DNA of 53,505 nucleotides from Blastopirellula sp. (GTDB lineage: Bacteria; Planctomycetota; Planctomycetia; Pirellulales; Pirellulaceae). Shown here piece after piece: positions 15,104 through 22,322 of this stretch. The notes beneath the pieces were generated by a model, which was given only the letters and a program-made list of their open reading frames with translations, was not told the origin of the DNA and made no database searches. A program made the position numbers and the translations under genes. The DNA lies in contig NVWB01000023.1 of the NCBI GenBank assembly GCA_002733575.1, positions 1-53,505 on the forward strand. The letters are read 5' to 3'. Position 1 is the first letter of the stretch, and the number at the start of each line of letters is the position of its first letter.

Positions 15104-15637
15104 ATGACACAAAGCAATCTAATCGACCAAATGGAACACGCAATCAAAGCCGGCCAATTCGGTGAGCCCGTTCTGGCTGTAAGAGTTTACAGCCGAACAA
15201 CCTCGCAACGCCATCTTGACGCCGGCGCTACTTTTCGCCTCTATATGAGCTTCGACACTATCGAGCAAGCTCAGGCCGAGGTAGACAGCGAAACCGACGG
15301 GCTCGACATTTACGAGATAAGAAGCAACGAGCCGGCTCCAGTTTTTGAAGTAAAGAAAACAAATTTAGGCGAGCAAAATCGAGGCATTTGCGGGAACCGA
15401 AACAATTGCCGATACAACGGTCGCTCGATCTGTTGGGCTCTTCTTCTCGACGGCGAGAACTACGGAGCACTTACACGAAAAAGAGACGCCGAGCTAGTCG
15501 CCAAAATAATGAACGAGAACTTCCCGAGCTGGGATAAGATCGGCGATATTTTCGGGATGGTGCAAACGTTCTGCAGCAACAACGAAGAGACGCATCAGTC
15601 CGAGCTTTTTCAAACCTGGGATTTCAAGGAGGTCTAG
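15104..15637 (+). CDS. Hypothetical protein, 177 residues, own promoter
   Basis: The gene follows promoter P3 directly and has a GGAG ribosome site. The protein (MTQSNLIDQMEHAIKAGQ...) has an alpha/beta N-terminal half and a Cys-containing middle (GICGNRNNCRYNGRSICW) that may bind metal. No family is recognised. Sharing its promoter type with two small early genes suggests the same expression time. Confidence 0.65.
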   Translation: MTQSNLIDQMEHAIKAGQFGEPVLAVRVYSRTTSQRHLDAGATFRLYMSFDTIEQAQAEVDSETDGLDIYEIRSNEPAPVFEVKKTNLGEQNRGICGNRNNCRYNGRSICWALLLDGENYGALTRKRDAELVAKIMNENFPSWDKIGDIFGMVQTFCSNNEETHQSELFQTWDFKEV

Positions 15638-15641
15638 GCAG

Positions 15642-15977
15642 ATGAATAACGCAACCCAAACAATCCATGCCGAACAAAGTGCCACGCCCTTCGTTGGCGT
15701 GATAGAGGATAAATTGCAAGCCTTTTGGGGTTCTAAAAACTACAAAATCTATGTTGTTACACTGTCTTGCTGGCGCTCTATGAGAAAAACCGAGCGTAAA
15801 TATATTAGAATCTTAGGGAGTGATAACGAAGAAAGCAGATTAAAGGCGGCGAAGCGCGCCGTCTCGGAATCGATAAGTTTTGCGAGCGGGAAAAACGTCA
15901 AGTACGGCGCCAGATTGGCGCATCCAGTCTTCGATCTTGGGTGCAATTGGACCGGAGAAGGCCAGAGTCCGCTTTAA
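15642..15977 (+). CDS. Hypothetical protein, 111 residues
   Basis: The protein begins MNNATQTIHAEQS. The start follows AGGAGG in the end of the previous gene (with TCTAGGCAG between) and lies four bases after its stop. The middle is basic (CWRSMRKTERKYIR); the end has a lone Cys. No domain is recognised. It is part of the P3 operon. Confidence 0.6.
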   Translation: MNNATQTIHAEQSATPFVGVIEDKLQAFWGSKNYKIYVVTLSCWRSMRKTERKYIRILGSDNEESRLKAAKRAVSESISFASGKNVKYGARLAHPVFDLGCNWTGEGQSPL

Positions 15978-16006
15978 CTATTTTAACAAACCACCGGAGA
16001 AGAATC

Positions 16007-17011
16007 ATGGCAAGCACTGAGCTAATGCCTTTCGAGAGAGAGACCGCAATAGAGAGATACTCAAAGCCCGACGGCATGGAGCCGCTAGTTGAAAAAGCGA
16101 CCGCTCTCGTCGCTACGTTTGAACACGACATGACCACGGCAAAAGGAAGGGCCGCGACGAAAACTCTCGCCGCGAATGTTGGCCGGTACAAGGTCAAGCT
16201 CGACGAGTGCGGCAAGGAATTGACCGCTGAAATGAAAGAAAAAGTCGGCAAGGTAGACGCTAATCGGAAAATAATGCGCGACAAGCTCGACCTGCTGAAA
16301 ATCGAAGCGCGCCGCCCGTTGACGGAATGGGAAGGTGAGCAGGAGCAGCTTCGGCTCAAAAAAATAGAAGAAGAGAAGGCGGAACGGCTCCGCGAAAAAC
16401 TAGAGTCGGATCACGAAATGGCCATCCTGCTAGACGAAAAACACGACAGGGATATAGCCGACGAGGCCATCGAGACCGAGCGAGCCAGAACCGAGGCGCA
16501 AGAGGCCTTCGAGGCCAGCGAAGAGCGAAAGCGACTGGCGCTGATCGAAGAGGGCGCGCAAAAAGCCAGAATGAAATCTGCGGAATCGGAGGCCGCCGAA
16601 GAAGACGCAAGGCGCGACGAAGCAGGCCGAGCCGACCGAGAGCGCGAGCAGGAGAAGCTGGCGCAAGAGCGCGGGAACCTAGAGCAACAGGCATACCTCG
16701 AAAACTCAGACCGCGACAAGCTCGCTGCAGAGCTGGCCGCCGAAGTATCAAAGAAAGCTCTCGAAACCGCCGAGGCCGCCGCCGTTGAATTCGCCGCCGA
16801 AGAACAAAAAGAAGCCGCCCGTCAAGAACGTATAGCAACGAAAAAGCGCGAAGAGAACAAGGCGCACACGAAAAAAATCAACAACGAAGCGCTCGACGCG
16901 ATCAAGGGCGACGATGCAATGACCGAACTCGGCATGACGGAAGAGCTAGCGAAAACGATAATAGTCGCCATAGCTCGCGGCGAAATTCCAAACATATCGA
17001 TAGCTTACTAA
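16007..17011 (+). CDS. Long coiled-coil protein (DUF1351/TolA-like in composition)
   Basis: The 334-residue protein has an N-terminal domain typical of phage proteins next to exonuclease/annealing genes (TTAKGRAATKTLAANVGRYKVKLDE and later RRPLTEWEGEQEQ). A charged helix from about 105 to 290, rich in E, K, R and A, is probably a single long coiled coil. A small C-terminal domain begins near KINNEALDAI. GGAGAAG upstream fixes the ATG at 16007. Its role in phage recombination modules is unknown. Confidence 0.7.
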   Translation: MASTELMPFERETAIERYSKPDGMEPLVEKATALVATFEHDMTTAKGRAATKTLAANVGRYKVKLDECGKELTAEMKEKVGKVDANRKIMRDKLDLLKIEARRPLTEWEGEQEQLRLKKIEEEKAERLREKLESDHEMAILLDEKHDRDIADEAIETERARTEAQEAFEASEERKRLALIEEGAQKARMKSAESEAAEEDARRDEAGRADREREQEKLAQERGNLEQQAYLENSDRDKLAAELAAEVSKKALETAEAAAVEFAAEEQKEAARQERIATKKREENKAHTKKINNEALDAIKGDDAMTELGMTEELAKTIIVAIARGEIPNISIAY

Positions 17012-17280
17012 TGGCCGGCGCTCAAAACTTAATTGAAGACAAGCACCGGCCGTCCTTCCAGCTTGATAACTATATGTCCGGAAAGCTGCCGGAAGAAAAG
17101 GCGAGCAAAGAAGTTCTTTCAATGGCCACTCTTCCGATCTACAAAATGGCGCTGCCAATCGCCAGGCTCCCGACGCTGGAACGTCGCCGGCTCGCATTCG
17201 CCGAAGTGCCGGAGCACCTAAGCGCAAGAGTCGGCGAAGAAATTAAACGAATTTTTAAAGACGAAGGAAGAGGGAAGTAA
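17011..17280 (+). CDS. Hypothetical 89-residue protein (DUF7696-like)
   Basis: The ATG overlaps the stop of the coiled-coil gene (TAATG). The protein has LDNYMSGKL near the start and ARLPTLERRRLAFAEVPEHL in the middle, a pattern of small phage proteins in recombination modules (DUF7696-like), ending in a basic helix. No biochemical role is known to me. Context suggests accessory to recombination. Confidence 0.5.
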   Translation: MAGAQNLIEDKHRPSFQLDNYMSGKLPEEKASKEVLSMATLPIYKMALPIARLPTLERRRLAFAEVPEHLSARVGEEIKRIFKDEGRGK

Positions 17281-17282
17281 TT

Positions 17283-17483
17283 ATGGCAAGGCAGAAAGGG
17301 GCTAGGCTTGCGCTAATGTATGCGCCGGTAATGATTTTTGTAATGCTCGCGCTCATATACATCGGCCGAGAAGACAAGATAGCTCGACAGGGCGATAACG
17401 CGCACTGGTGCGACATGGTTGCCTCGGGGCACTGGTTCGCCGATCAAGCTGAGCGCGAGAGCCGTTGCGGCGGTGATCTATGA
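17283..17483 (+). CDS. Small membrane protein, 66 residues
   Basis: A basic N-terminus is followed by a hydrophobic stretch, LALMYAPVMIFVMLALIYIG, then a soluble tail with two Cys residues. This predicts a single-pass membrane protein with the N-terminus inside. The role is unknown. The stop overlaps the next start by a few bases. Confidence 0.6.
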   Translation: MARQKGARLALMYAPVMIFVMLALIYIGREDKIARQGDNAHWCDMVASGHWFADQAERESRCGGDL

Positions 17484-17704
17484 CGAGTCAGCCACCGCCA
17501 GGAGAATTCATCCTGATAACTCCGCAAATGCGCGACGATGTTTTGGCGGCAAAATTTGCCGGCATTAGTCGCACCGCCTACAAAGAATCGATAGAGACTT
17601 CTTGCAGGGAAGTTCTCGGTCCGCTAGTATCGAAAGAGAAGCTGGCCCAGCACATAAAGACAGCGACAACGGCGGTCAATATGATATGGAACGAAACACA
17701 CTAA
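17480..17704 (+). CDS. Hypothetical 74-residue protein, end of rightward operon
   Basis: An ATGA overlap with the preceding stop defines the start. The protein (MTSQPPPGEFILITPQMRDD...) is mostly helical and has no recognised family. It is the last rightward gene before a GC hairpin and the leftward lysis genes. Confidence 0.6.
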   Translation: MTSQPPPGEFILITPQMRDDVLAAKFAGISRTAYKESIETSCREVLGPLVSKEKLAQHIKTATTAVNMIWNETH

Positions 17705-17708
17705 ATAA

Positions 17709-17966
17709 TCAATTTGCTAGCGGCTGAAAAGCTGCCGCCCCGACCGTCGGGGTTTGATATGAGGACGGGACGCGGAAGGCAGGAAAGTTAGTAGCGGCAA
17801 GAGAAAACATACGCGAAAACTTACCAAATGGTCTGCGATTAAAAAAACCGCCTGCTGCTCGGTACTGGTTTCCTTTTATATTTACCTCCAGCCAGGGGCC
17901 GAAAGAGAAAGGGCCGAGACCCGTATCGGTTAGGAAGCGGGCGGCTTGAGTAACTTTTGCGGACAC
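17709..17966 (-). CDS. Doubtful ORF in a 280-base spacer
   Basis: An 85-codon open frame runs leftward between the convergent operons. It would need a GTG start with no visible ribosome site and it covers the hairpin at 17738-17752. The product (start MSAKVTQAARFLTDTG) is not recognised. It may be chance coding in a terminator spacer. It is listed because nothing else explains this gap. Confidence 0.25.
   Translation of the reverse strand: MSAKVTQAARFLTDTGLGPFSFGPWLEVNIKGNQYRAAGGFFNRRPFGKFSRMFSLAATNFPAFRVPSSYQTPTVGAAAFQPLAN
17738..17755 (+). terminator. GC hairpin at the convergence of two operons
   Basis: CCCCGA / TCGGGG with a 3-nt loop is followed by TTTGAT. The T-run is short, so termination is plausible rather than certain. 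It lies 34 bases after the last rightward gene, where the end of the operon is expected. Confidence 0.45.
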
Positions 17967-17981
17967 TGGGAAAGACTAGAA

Positions 17982-18215
17982 CTATAAAAGCGCGCACACT
18001 TCTTGGTAGGCTTCTTTTTCTTCTTCCGTTTTAAATCTTCGATTGACCGCGCCGACCGGCATTGCCCCGCAAAGCGAAAACAGTATTGTATTCAGCGCCT
18101 CGTCGGCCGCCTGCTCAGCGTGAGCCGCCGCGCCTTGCTTTGCCGCCCACAATTCAGCGCAACCGCCAAGTAGCATCGTTAGGCTTATCAGTGTCAATAG
18201 TAGGAATTTTCTCAC
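17982..18215 (-). CDS. Small lipoprotein of the lysis cassette (possible o-spanin)
   Basis: The 77-residue protein has a lipoprotein signal: MRKFLLLTLISLTMLLGGC, with a lipobox ending at Cys19. The mature part has about 58 residues with two further Cys. It overlaps the transglycosylase stop by ATGA. Its size and place suit an outer-membrane spanin subunit or a lipoprotein with another lysis role, and imply a Gram-negative host. It lacks the usual Pro-rich spanin composition. Confidence 0.6.
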   Translation of the reverse strand: MRKFLLLTLISLTMLLGGCAELWAAKQGAAAHAEQAADEALNTILFSLCGAMPVGAVNRRFKTEEEKEAYQEVCALL

Positions 18216-18718
18216 AGCCCTTCTCCCGTAATTATTCGGCTGTAATGGCCGAGGATTTTCCGACCGTATTCGGTCGTCTCTTTTGCGTTCTTTTTCTTTG
18301 TAACCATATCAAGCTCGGCGATAATTTGCGCGTACCCTGAGCGCCCTCCAGAGAGCCGCTGAGCGCTTAATATATGGCCGAGGCCTGCATTGTACGAAGC
18401 CATTGCGAGAAGGTAGCGGTCCATAGGCGGGCGCCTAGTCCGCCACTGGCCAACAAGCCAGCCCATGTAGGCGGCGGAAGCGTAGATAGACGCCTCGGGG
18501 TTTGTTCTTTTTGCGCCGGAGTAGCCCGCCTTTCTGGCCCAGGTCGTCCAGCTGCTCCGCATAAATTGACCAATGCCAGTGGCGCCGGCCTCGCTAACGG
18601 CAAGCGGGTCGAACTTTGACTCTTGCCAGAGCTGAGCCTTAAACAATCGCCAATCGTAACCGGCTGGCAGCCATCGTATTGCGGCGTCTCTTATAATGTG
18701 ATCGTATTCGGATCTCAT
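18212..18718 (-). CDS. Lytic transglycosylase endolysin (SLT fold)
   Basis: The 168-residue protein starts at the ATG overlapping the previous stop. Catalytic Glu33 is in WQESKFDP, followed by GATGIGQFM (45-53) and later ASYNAGLGHI, the standard SLT/lysozyme-like motifs. It has no signal peptide, so a holin would be needed for export. It cleaves the glycan strands of peptidoglycan at lysis. A longer frame upstream is out of place, since it covers the preceding gene. Confidence 0.9.
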   Translation of the reverse strand: MRSEYDHIIRDAAIRWLPAGYDWRLFKAQLWQESKFDPLAVSEAGATGIGQFMRSSWTTWARKAGYSGAKRTNPEASIYASAAYMGWLVGQWRTRRPPMDRYLLAMASYNAGLGHILSAQRLSGGRSGYAQIIAELDMVTKKKNAKETTEYGRKILGHYSRIITGEGL

Positions 18719-19014
18719 TTCTTGATTTCTTTTATTACTCTGTCGGCCATTTCTTCCACGGCGTCGCGCTTCCCCATGAGATATTGAACTTTGCCGCCAA
18801 GGTCGAATAGTTTCTCGTTGGTCTCCTTGTGGCCAATCTCGCAAGTTTCTAGCTTTTTCTTCTGCTCTTGGTATCGCTGCTCAAAAACTACACCGTTCTT
18901 TTTGCTTGTGTCCTGCATCTGCCTAAACAGAAAAAGCAGCGCCGAGACTAGCGCCAGTATGACGGCTATCACTTCGTTAGGTGTTAGCTGCATTGGATCG
19001 CCTATTCCTATCAT
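18715..19014 (-). CDS. One-span membrane protein with coiled coil (holin or i-spanin candidate)
   Basis: The ATG at 19012-19014 is preceded by GGGAAATTC; a GTG at 19038 is possible. The 99-residue protein has a membrane segment at about 15-35 (VIAVILALVSALLFLFRQM) and then a charged helix (VFEQRYQEQKKKLETCE...). This shape suits an i-spanin or a single-span holin. It directly precedes the endolysin and is coupled to it by ATGA. Confidence 0.6.
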   Translation of the reverse strand: MIGIGDPMQLTPNEVIAVILALVSALLFLFRQMQDTSKKNGVVFEQRYQEQKKKLETCEIGHKETNEKLFDLGGKVQYLMGKRDAVEEMADRVIKEIKK

Positions 19015-19063
19015 TTTGAATTTCCCGAAGTTTCCCACAATTAAAACGGAAGGTATATAGAGC

Positions 19064-19609
19064 TTAGGCCATTAACTTTTTGCGCTTCTTCCCGAGCGCT
19101 TTACCCGACTCCCTTTTGAAGGCGACAACTTTCGAAAGAATGCCTGCAATATACACCGCCTTGTCTTCGCCTGATTCGAGGATCACTGCGTCGATCATAA
19201 CCGTGTCGGCCAAATTGTTAGCGGTCCATTCGATAGCCTCTTCCTTCAGGTCTTGAAACATGGATACTTCGTTCGCCGTGTATCCCGCCTTGATTGCGTT
19301 AGTTTCTTCAACGAAAGCATTCTCGGCCAGATCACCTTTTACCAATTCGTGTTCCGCGTCACGGGCCGCCTTTTCTTCGCCAACTAAATCGTAAAGTTCC
19401 CACTGTCGAACGCCGTCAACCGGAACAATCTCTCGAATCCCCTGTATATAAAAATCAGGGTTATCTGGCTTTGTCCCTTTCGCTAGCAAATTCCACTCGC
19501 CGACAAGAATCGGTCTTCCCGATTTTGGAAAAGAATCCGCGCCGCTTTCGCTTCTCAATTGCTCGTAACTTTTAACTTCATTCGTGCGACTGTTTTGGTA
19601 CTTGTTCAT
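19064..19609 (-). CDS. Tail-region protein, possible fibre assembly factor
   Basis: The 181-residue protein begins MNKYQNSRTNEVKSYEQL and has a central E-rich segment, with a basic tail GKALGKKRKKLMA. Its place between fibre-like genes and lysis genes is typical of tail fibre assembly chaperones or small baseplate proteins. Sequence similarity is not recognised. Confidence 0.5.
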   Translation of the reverse strand: MNKYQNSRTNEVKSYEQLRSESGADSFPKSGRPILVGEWNLLAKGTKPDNPDFYIQGIREIVPVDGVRQWELYDLVGEEKAARDAEHELVKGDLAENAFVEETNAIKAGYTANEVSMFQDLKEEAIEWTANNLADTVMIDAVILESGEDKAVYIAGILSKVVAFKRESGKALGKKRKKLMA

Positions 19610-19621
19610 TATAAATTCCTA

Positions 19622-20665
19622 TTATGCGTCGGGGCTAAAGCAGCGCATCGCGCCGAAAATGTCTTCGGTTGAACCGCCGATTGCGTCCAAATGCAAGTCC
19701 ATGTATTCCATTGTTACGGGGTTGAATTCTCTTAGCTTGCAGTTAATCGCCGAGAACCTTGATGCGTAAAAAGCTCGCGATTGATCTGACGAAAGCGCTA
19801 TAGATTGAACGTATTCGACAACGGGATAGTTCGCTGCGTCCGCTGTAAATGCCCCCACCACTAAAGAGCCATTGTAAGCATTTATGTATTTCAAAGACTC
19901 GTTACTCACCCGAGGATTGCCGTAAGTTGTTGACGACATACCTCGCGCCGTAGTCCAGCCCGCGCCGAAATCCATCATTTCAAAATCGTTGTGAGCCTTC
20001 CCTGTGTCCGCCGTGGTGTAAAGGCCGAAAGCAGATCGTCGAGTTACTCTGTTTTCGTCGAAACCTCCGCTTGCCTGAGTCGAAAAAGAATATACAAGAT
20101 TGTTATCATCTAGCCATGAAAGGACACTTGCGTACCAAGCGGCGTGTTGTCCCGCAGCCGTGTGCGCCGTCAGCGTTACATCGGCCCAAGTAAAAAAGCG
20201 AATAAGTCCATTATATCCGCCGATTGCGATGTACGTGTCGTTAGGGCTGAAAGCCGAACCTGCGTACAAAGAAACGCTGTGATTTAGCGCGGCCCCCTCG
20301 CTCCAGTCTGTTGTATCGACCATCCTCATTTGTGAGTTGTTGGCGATACAAAGTCGAGTACCGTCTGCGTTAATCGATCCGTTGCCGCCAAAAGTTGCGC
20401 TGTAATAAAGCTCCGCGCCCGACTCCATATCAATGGCGACGGTTTCCGGCCCCGCCATTACAACGAACCAAGCGAAATTTATTGGGTCAACGTAAACCCT
20501 TTGACCGGTGTAATTCAGGGCCGAGGTTAAAGAGCTAATATCGTAAGTTTGGCGAAGCGTCCAGCTTGTTATATCGTAGCGGTACGCCTCGCCATGATCG
20601 CCCGCGATGATTATTTGCTCGCCGAGCGGAGTTGCTTTCAGCATTGCGATTTCGAGAGGTCGCAT
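19622..20665 (-). CDS. Beta-propeller (WD40/YVTN-like) tail protein
   Basis: The 347-residue protein has repeated blades of the form 'value, strand, DxxSW, strand' (for example GEAYRYDITSWTLRQTYD, MRMVDTTDWSEG, SAFSPNDTYIAIGGYNG, IALSSDQSRAFYASRF), as in WD40/YVTN propellers. In this position, after the tail tip genes, it is probably exposed on the virion and could bind receptor or glycan. The start overlaps the stop of the upstream fibre gene. Confidence 0.6.
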   Translation of the reverse strand: MRPLEIAMLKATPLGEQIIIAGDHGEAYRYDITSWTLRQTYDISSLTSALNYTGQRVYVDPINFAWFVVMAGPETVAIDMESGAELYYSATFGGNGSINADGTRLCIANNSQMRMVDTTDWSEGAALNHSVSLYAGSAFSPNDTYIAIGGYNGLIRFFTWADVTLTAHTAAGQHAAWYASVLSWLDDNNLVYSFSTQASGGFDENRVTRRSAFGLYTTADTGKAHNDFEMMDFGAGWTTARGMSSTTYGNPRVSNESLKYINAYNGSLVVGAFTADAANYPVVEYVQSIALSSDQSRAFYASRFSAINCKLREFNPVTMEYMDLHLDAIGGSTEDIFGAMRCFSPDA

Positions 20666-21372
20666 TAAGCAGGAACTCCGATTGCTTTAAGGCCGATACC
20701 TACGACGAGAGTTCCCGAAGAATCCTTCCATGCCGCGCACATATCGACGCCCGCCTCGGTAAAGGTTAGCGGGATTGTGTCGGGATGCTTTGTGCCGGCC
20801 GGAAAAGAGATAGCGCAATCTCCGCCATCCTCAATCTGAAAAATAAAGGCAGACAAAACGCCAGTCGGCATATTGCTAAAAGAAAGGGTTAGCGAGCCGC
20901 CGTTAGGCGCTTGGATTTTTTGCATCCCACCATCTGCGTAATCGAAATCATGCGTGGTCGTTGTTAGCGGTGAAGCGTCGGCAATTTGCGCCGCTGTCGA
21001 TGCGTCGTGAATTTTCCAGTTCGTGCTGTCGACACTCGGGTCCGTGGCTACCGTGTCGTGATTCGTAATGGCCCGATAGTTTAAAAAGTTGAGCGGCGAG
21101 AAGTGTATGGCTCCGATTAGGTAGGTCTCGTTCGATACCCAAATCAAAACGTTCGCCGCAGCCGACGCTATTCCCGCGTTCGCCGTGGTCGACGCCACGG
21201 CCAAGTCAACGATTGCCGTATTGATATTCATCTGAGCAATAGCGGCATTTAGCTCGGTTCCCAAGCCTGGCAGCGCCGCCATAAAGAGATCCGCCTTCGG
21301 AACGAATATGGCCGGCGGATCGGTTCTCGCCGGAGCTGGTGGTATTTCTGTGATTGCGGGTATGTCAGCCAT
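20665..21372 (-). CDS. Tail fibre-like protein
   Basis: The 235-residue protein has a Pro/Ala-rich N-terminus, then an Ala-rich helical or fibrous stretch (NINTAIVDLAVASTTANAGI), a W-containing carbohydrate-module-like segment (ANVLIWVSNETYLIGAIHFSP) and a beta-rich C-terminal domain (GGSLTLSFSNMPTGVL). The gene order, directly after the tail tip protein, supports a fibre or baseplate-appendage role. Confidence 0.6.
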   Translation of the reverse strand: MADIPAITEIPPAPARTDPPAIFVPKADLFMAALPGLGTELNAAIAQMNINTAIVDLAVASTTANAGIASAAANVLIWVSNETYLIGAIHFSPLNFLNYRAITNHDTVATDPSVDSTNWKIHDASTAAQIADASPLTTTTHDFDYADGGMQKIQAPNGGSLTLSFSNMPTGVLSAFIFQIEDGGDCAISFPAGTKHPDTIPLTFTEAGVDMCAAWKDSSGTLVVGIGLKAIGVPA

Positions 21373-22322
21373 TAGGTTAATCCCTGAATATCAATCGAGC
21401 CGATAGTTCCGGCTTCGGTTATGGTGTGCTTGAATCGCTCAATAAATCCGTAATTTATCGTGCCGTCGTTGTCCTCGTCGGCCACGGAAACAACCGGCGT
21501 ATCTTTTGTGAGAGCCAGTGCCCGTTGCACTTTTGGGAAGTCTACGGTATCCATGAGGTACTGCACCGTTGATCTTTTAGCATAAGGTCCAGCGGAGATA
21601 GTAGCACGGCCAACCGAGTCCACGGTTTTTGTGGAATAATTAGTTATCGAAAACGACGAGTCGGCCAGAGAGAGGCCGAGGTCTATCTGTCGGCCGACGA
21701 CACAAGCGCCGCACTTTGCCGTACCTCCTGCATCTGATATTGTCACATCGATAACGGCGCCGGCTATGTTTGGCAAATCGAAAATGGCGAAATCTGAGTT
21801 CCTGACTACCTCGTCATAAAACCAATTGTACCAATTATCTATACCGTAAACGGAAACAAGCGAGTAGGTCTTATCGTAGAAATCGCCCTGCACAGTCTCC
21901 GTCATTTCTATTCTAACGGAAGCGGCGTCGACGTTGTGAAGAGACAGCGCATTCACGTAATCGGCCGGAGTAATCTCGGCGGTAATTTCTTCGGCGAAGG
22001 CGGTCTGATCCTGCACCACCTGGCCGAACATTTTAAATCGATTAGTCGAGCGCGTGACAGCCCACCACAGGACGTCTTTGTCGTCGTCGTCTTTGTATGT
22101 CACTCCAGCACTCGGGTCTTGAGTGTTCCCAAGCTTGCTTGATGTGTAAACGATATGGGTCGCAATCGACGCACCATTGGCCGTTGTCGTAATCATGCGA
22201 ACGACGTCAAGCCCATAAGTTCCGGCCGTCCACTCTGTCTCGCCCTCGGAGCCGGCCGTCTCTGTTACGTTGCTATCTGTTAGCCTCGCGTCATTTACTG
22301 CTAGTGGTACGATCAATTTCAT
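21372..22322 (-). CDS. Tail tip or distal tail protein
   Basis: The 316-residue protein begins MKLIVPLAVNDARL and is beta-rich. It directly follows the tape measure gene with a 4-base overlap, the usual site of distal tail proteins. It has a repeated Asp/Tyr-rich middle (DNWYNWFYDEVV). Family identity is not clear; the call rests on position. Confidence 0.6.
   Translation of the reverse strand: MKLIVPLAVNDARLTDSNVTETAGSEGETEWTAGTYGLDVVRMITTTANGASIATHIVYTSSKLGNTQDPSAGVTYKDDDDKDVLWWAVTRSTNRFKMFGQVVQDQTAFAEEITAEITPADYVNALSLHNVDAASVRIEMTETVQGDFYDKTYSLVSVYGIDNWYNWFYDEVVRNSDFAIFDLPNIAGAVIDVTISDAGGTAKCGACVVGRQIDLGLSLADSSFSITNYSTKTVDSVGRATISAGPYAKRSTVQYLMDTVDFPKVQRALALTKDTPVVSVADEDNDGTINYGFIERFKHTITEAGTIGSIDIQGLT

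Noticed and set aside
16356..16838. Long antisense frame opposite the coiled-coil gene
   Set aside because: It mirrors the repetitive E/K/R/A codons of 16007-17011 and gives a low-complexity Arg/Leu/Pro product with no start signal.
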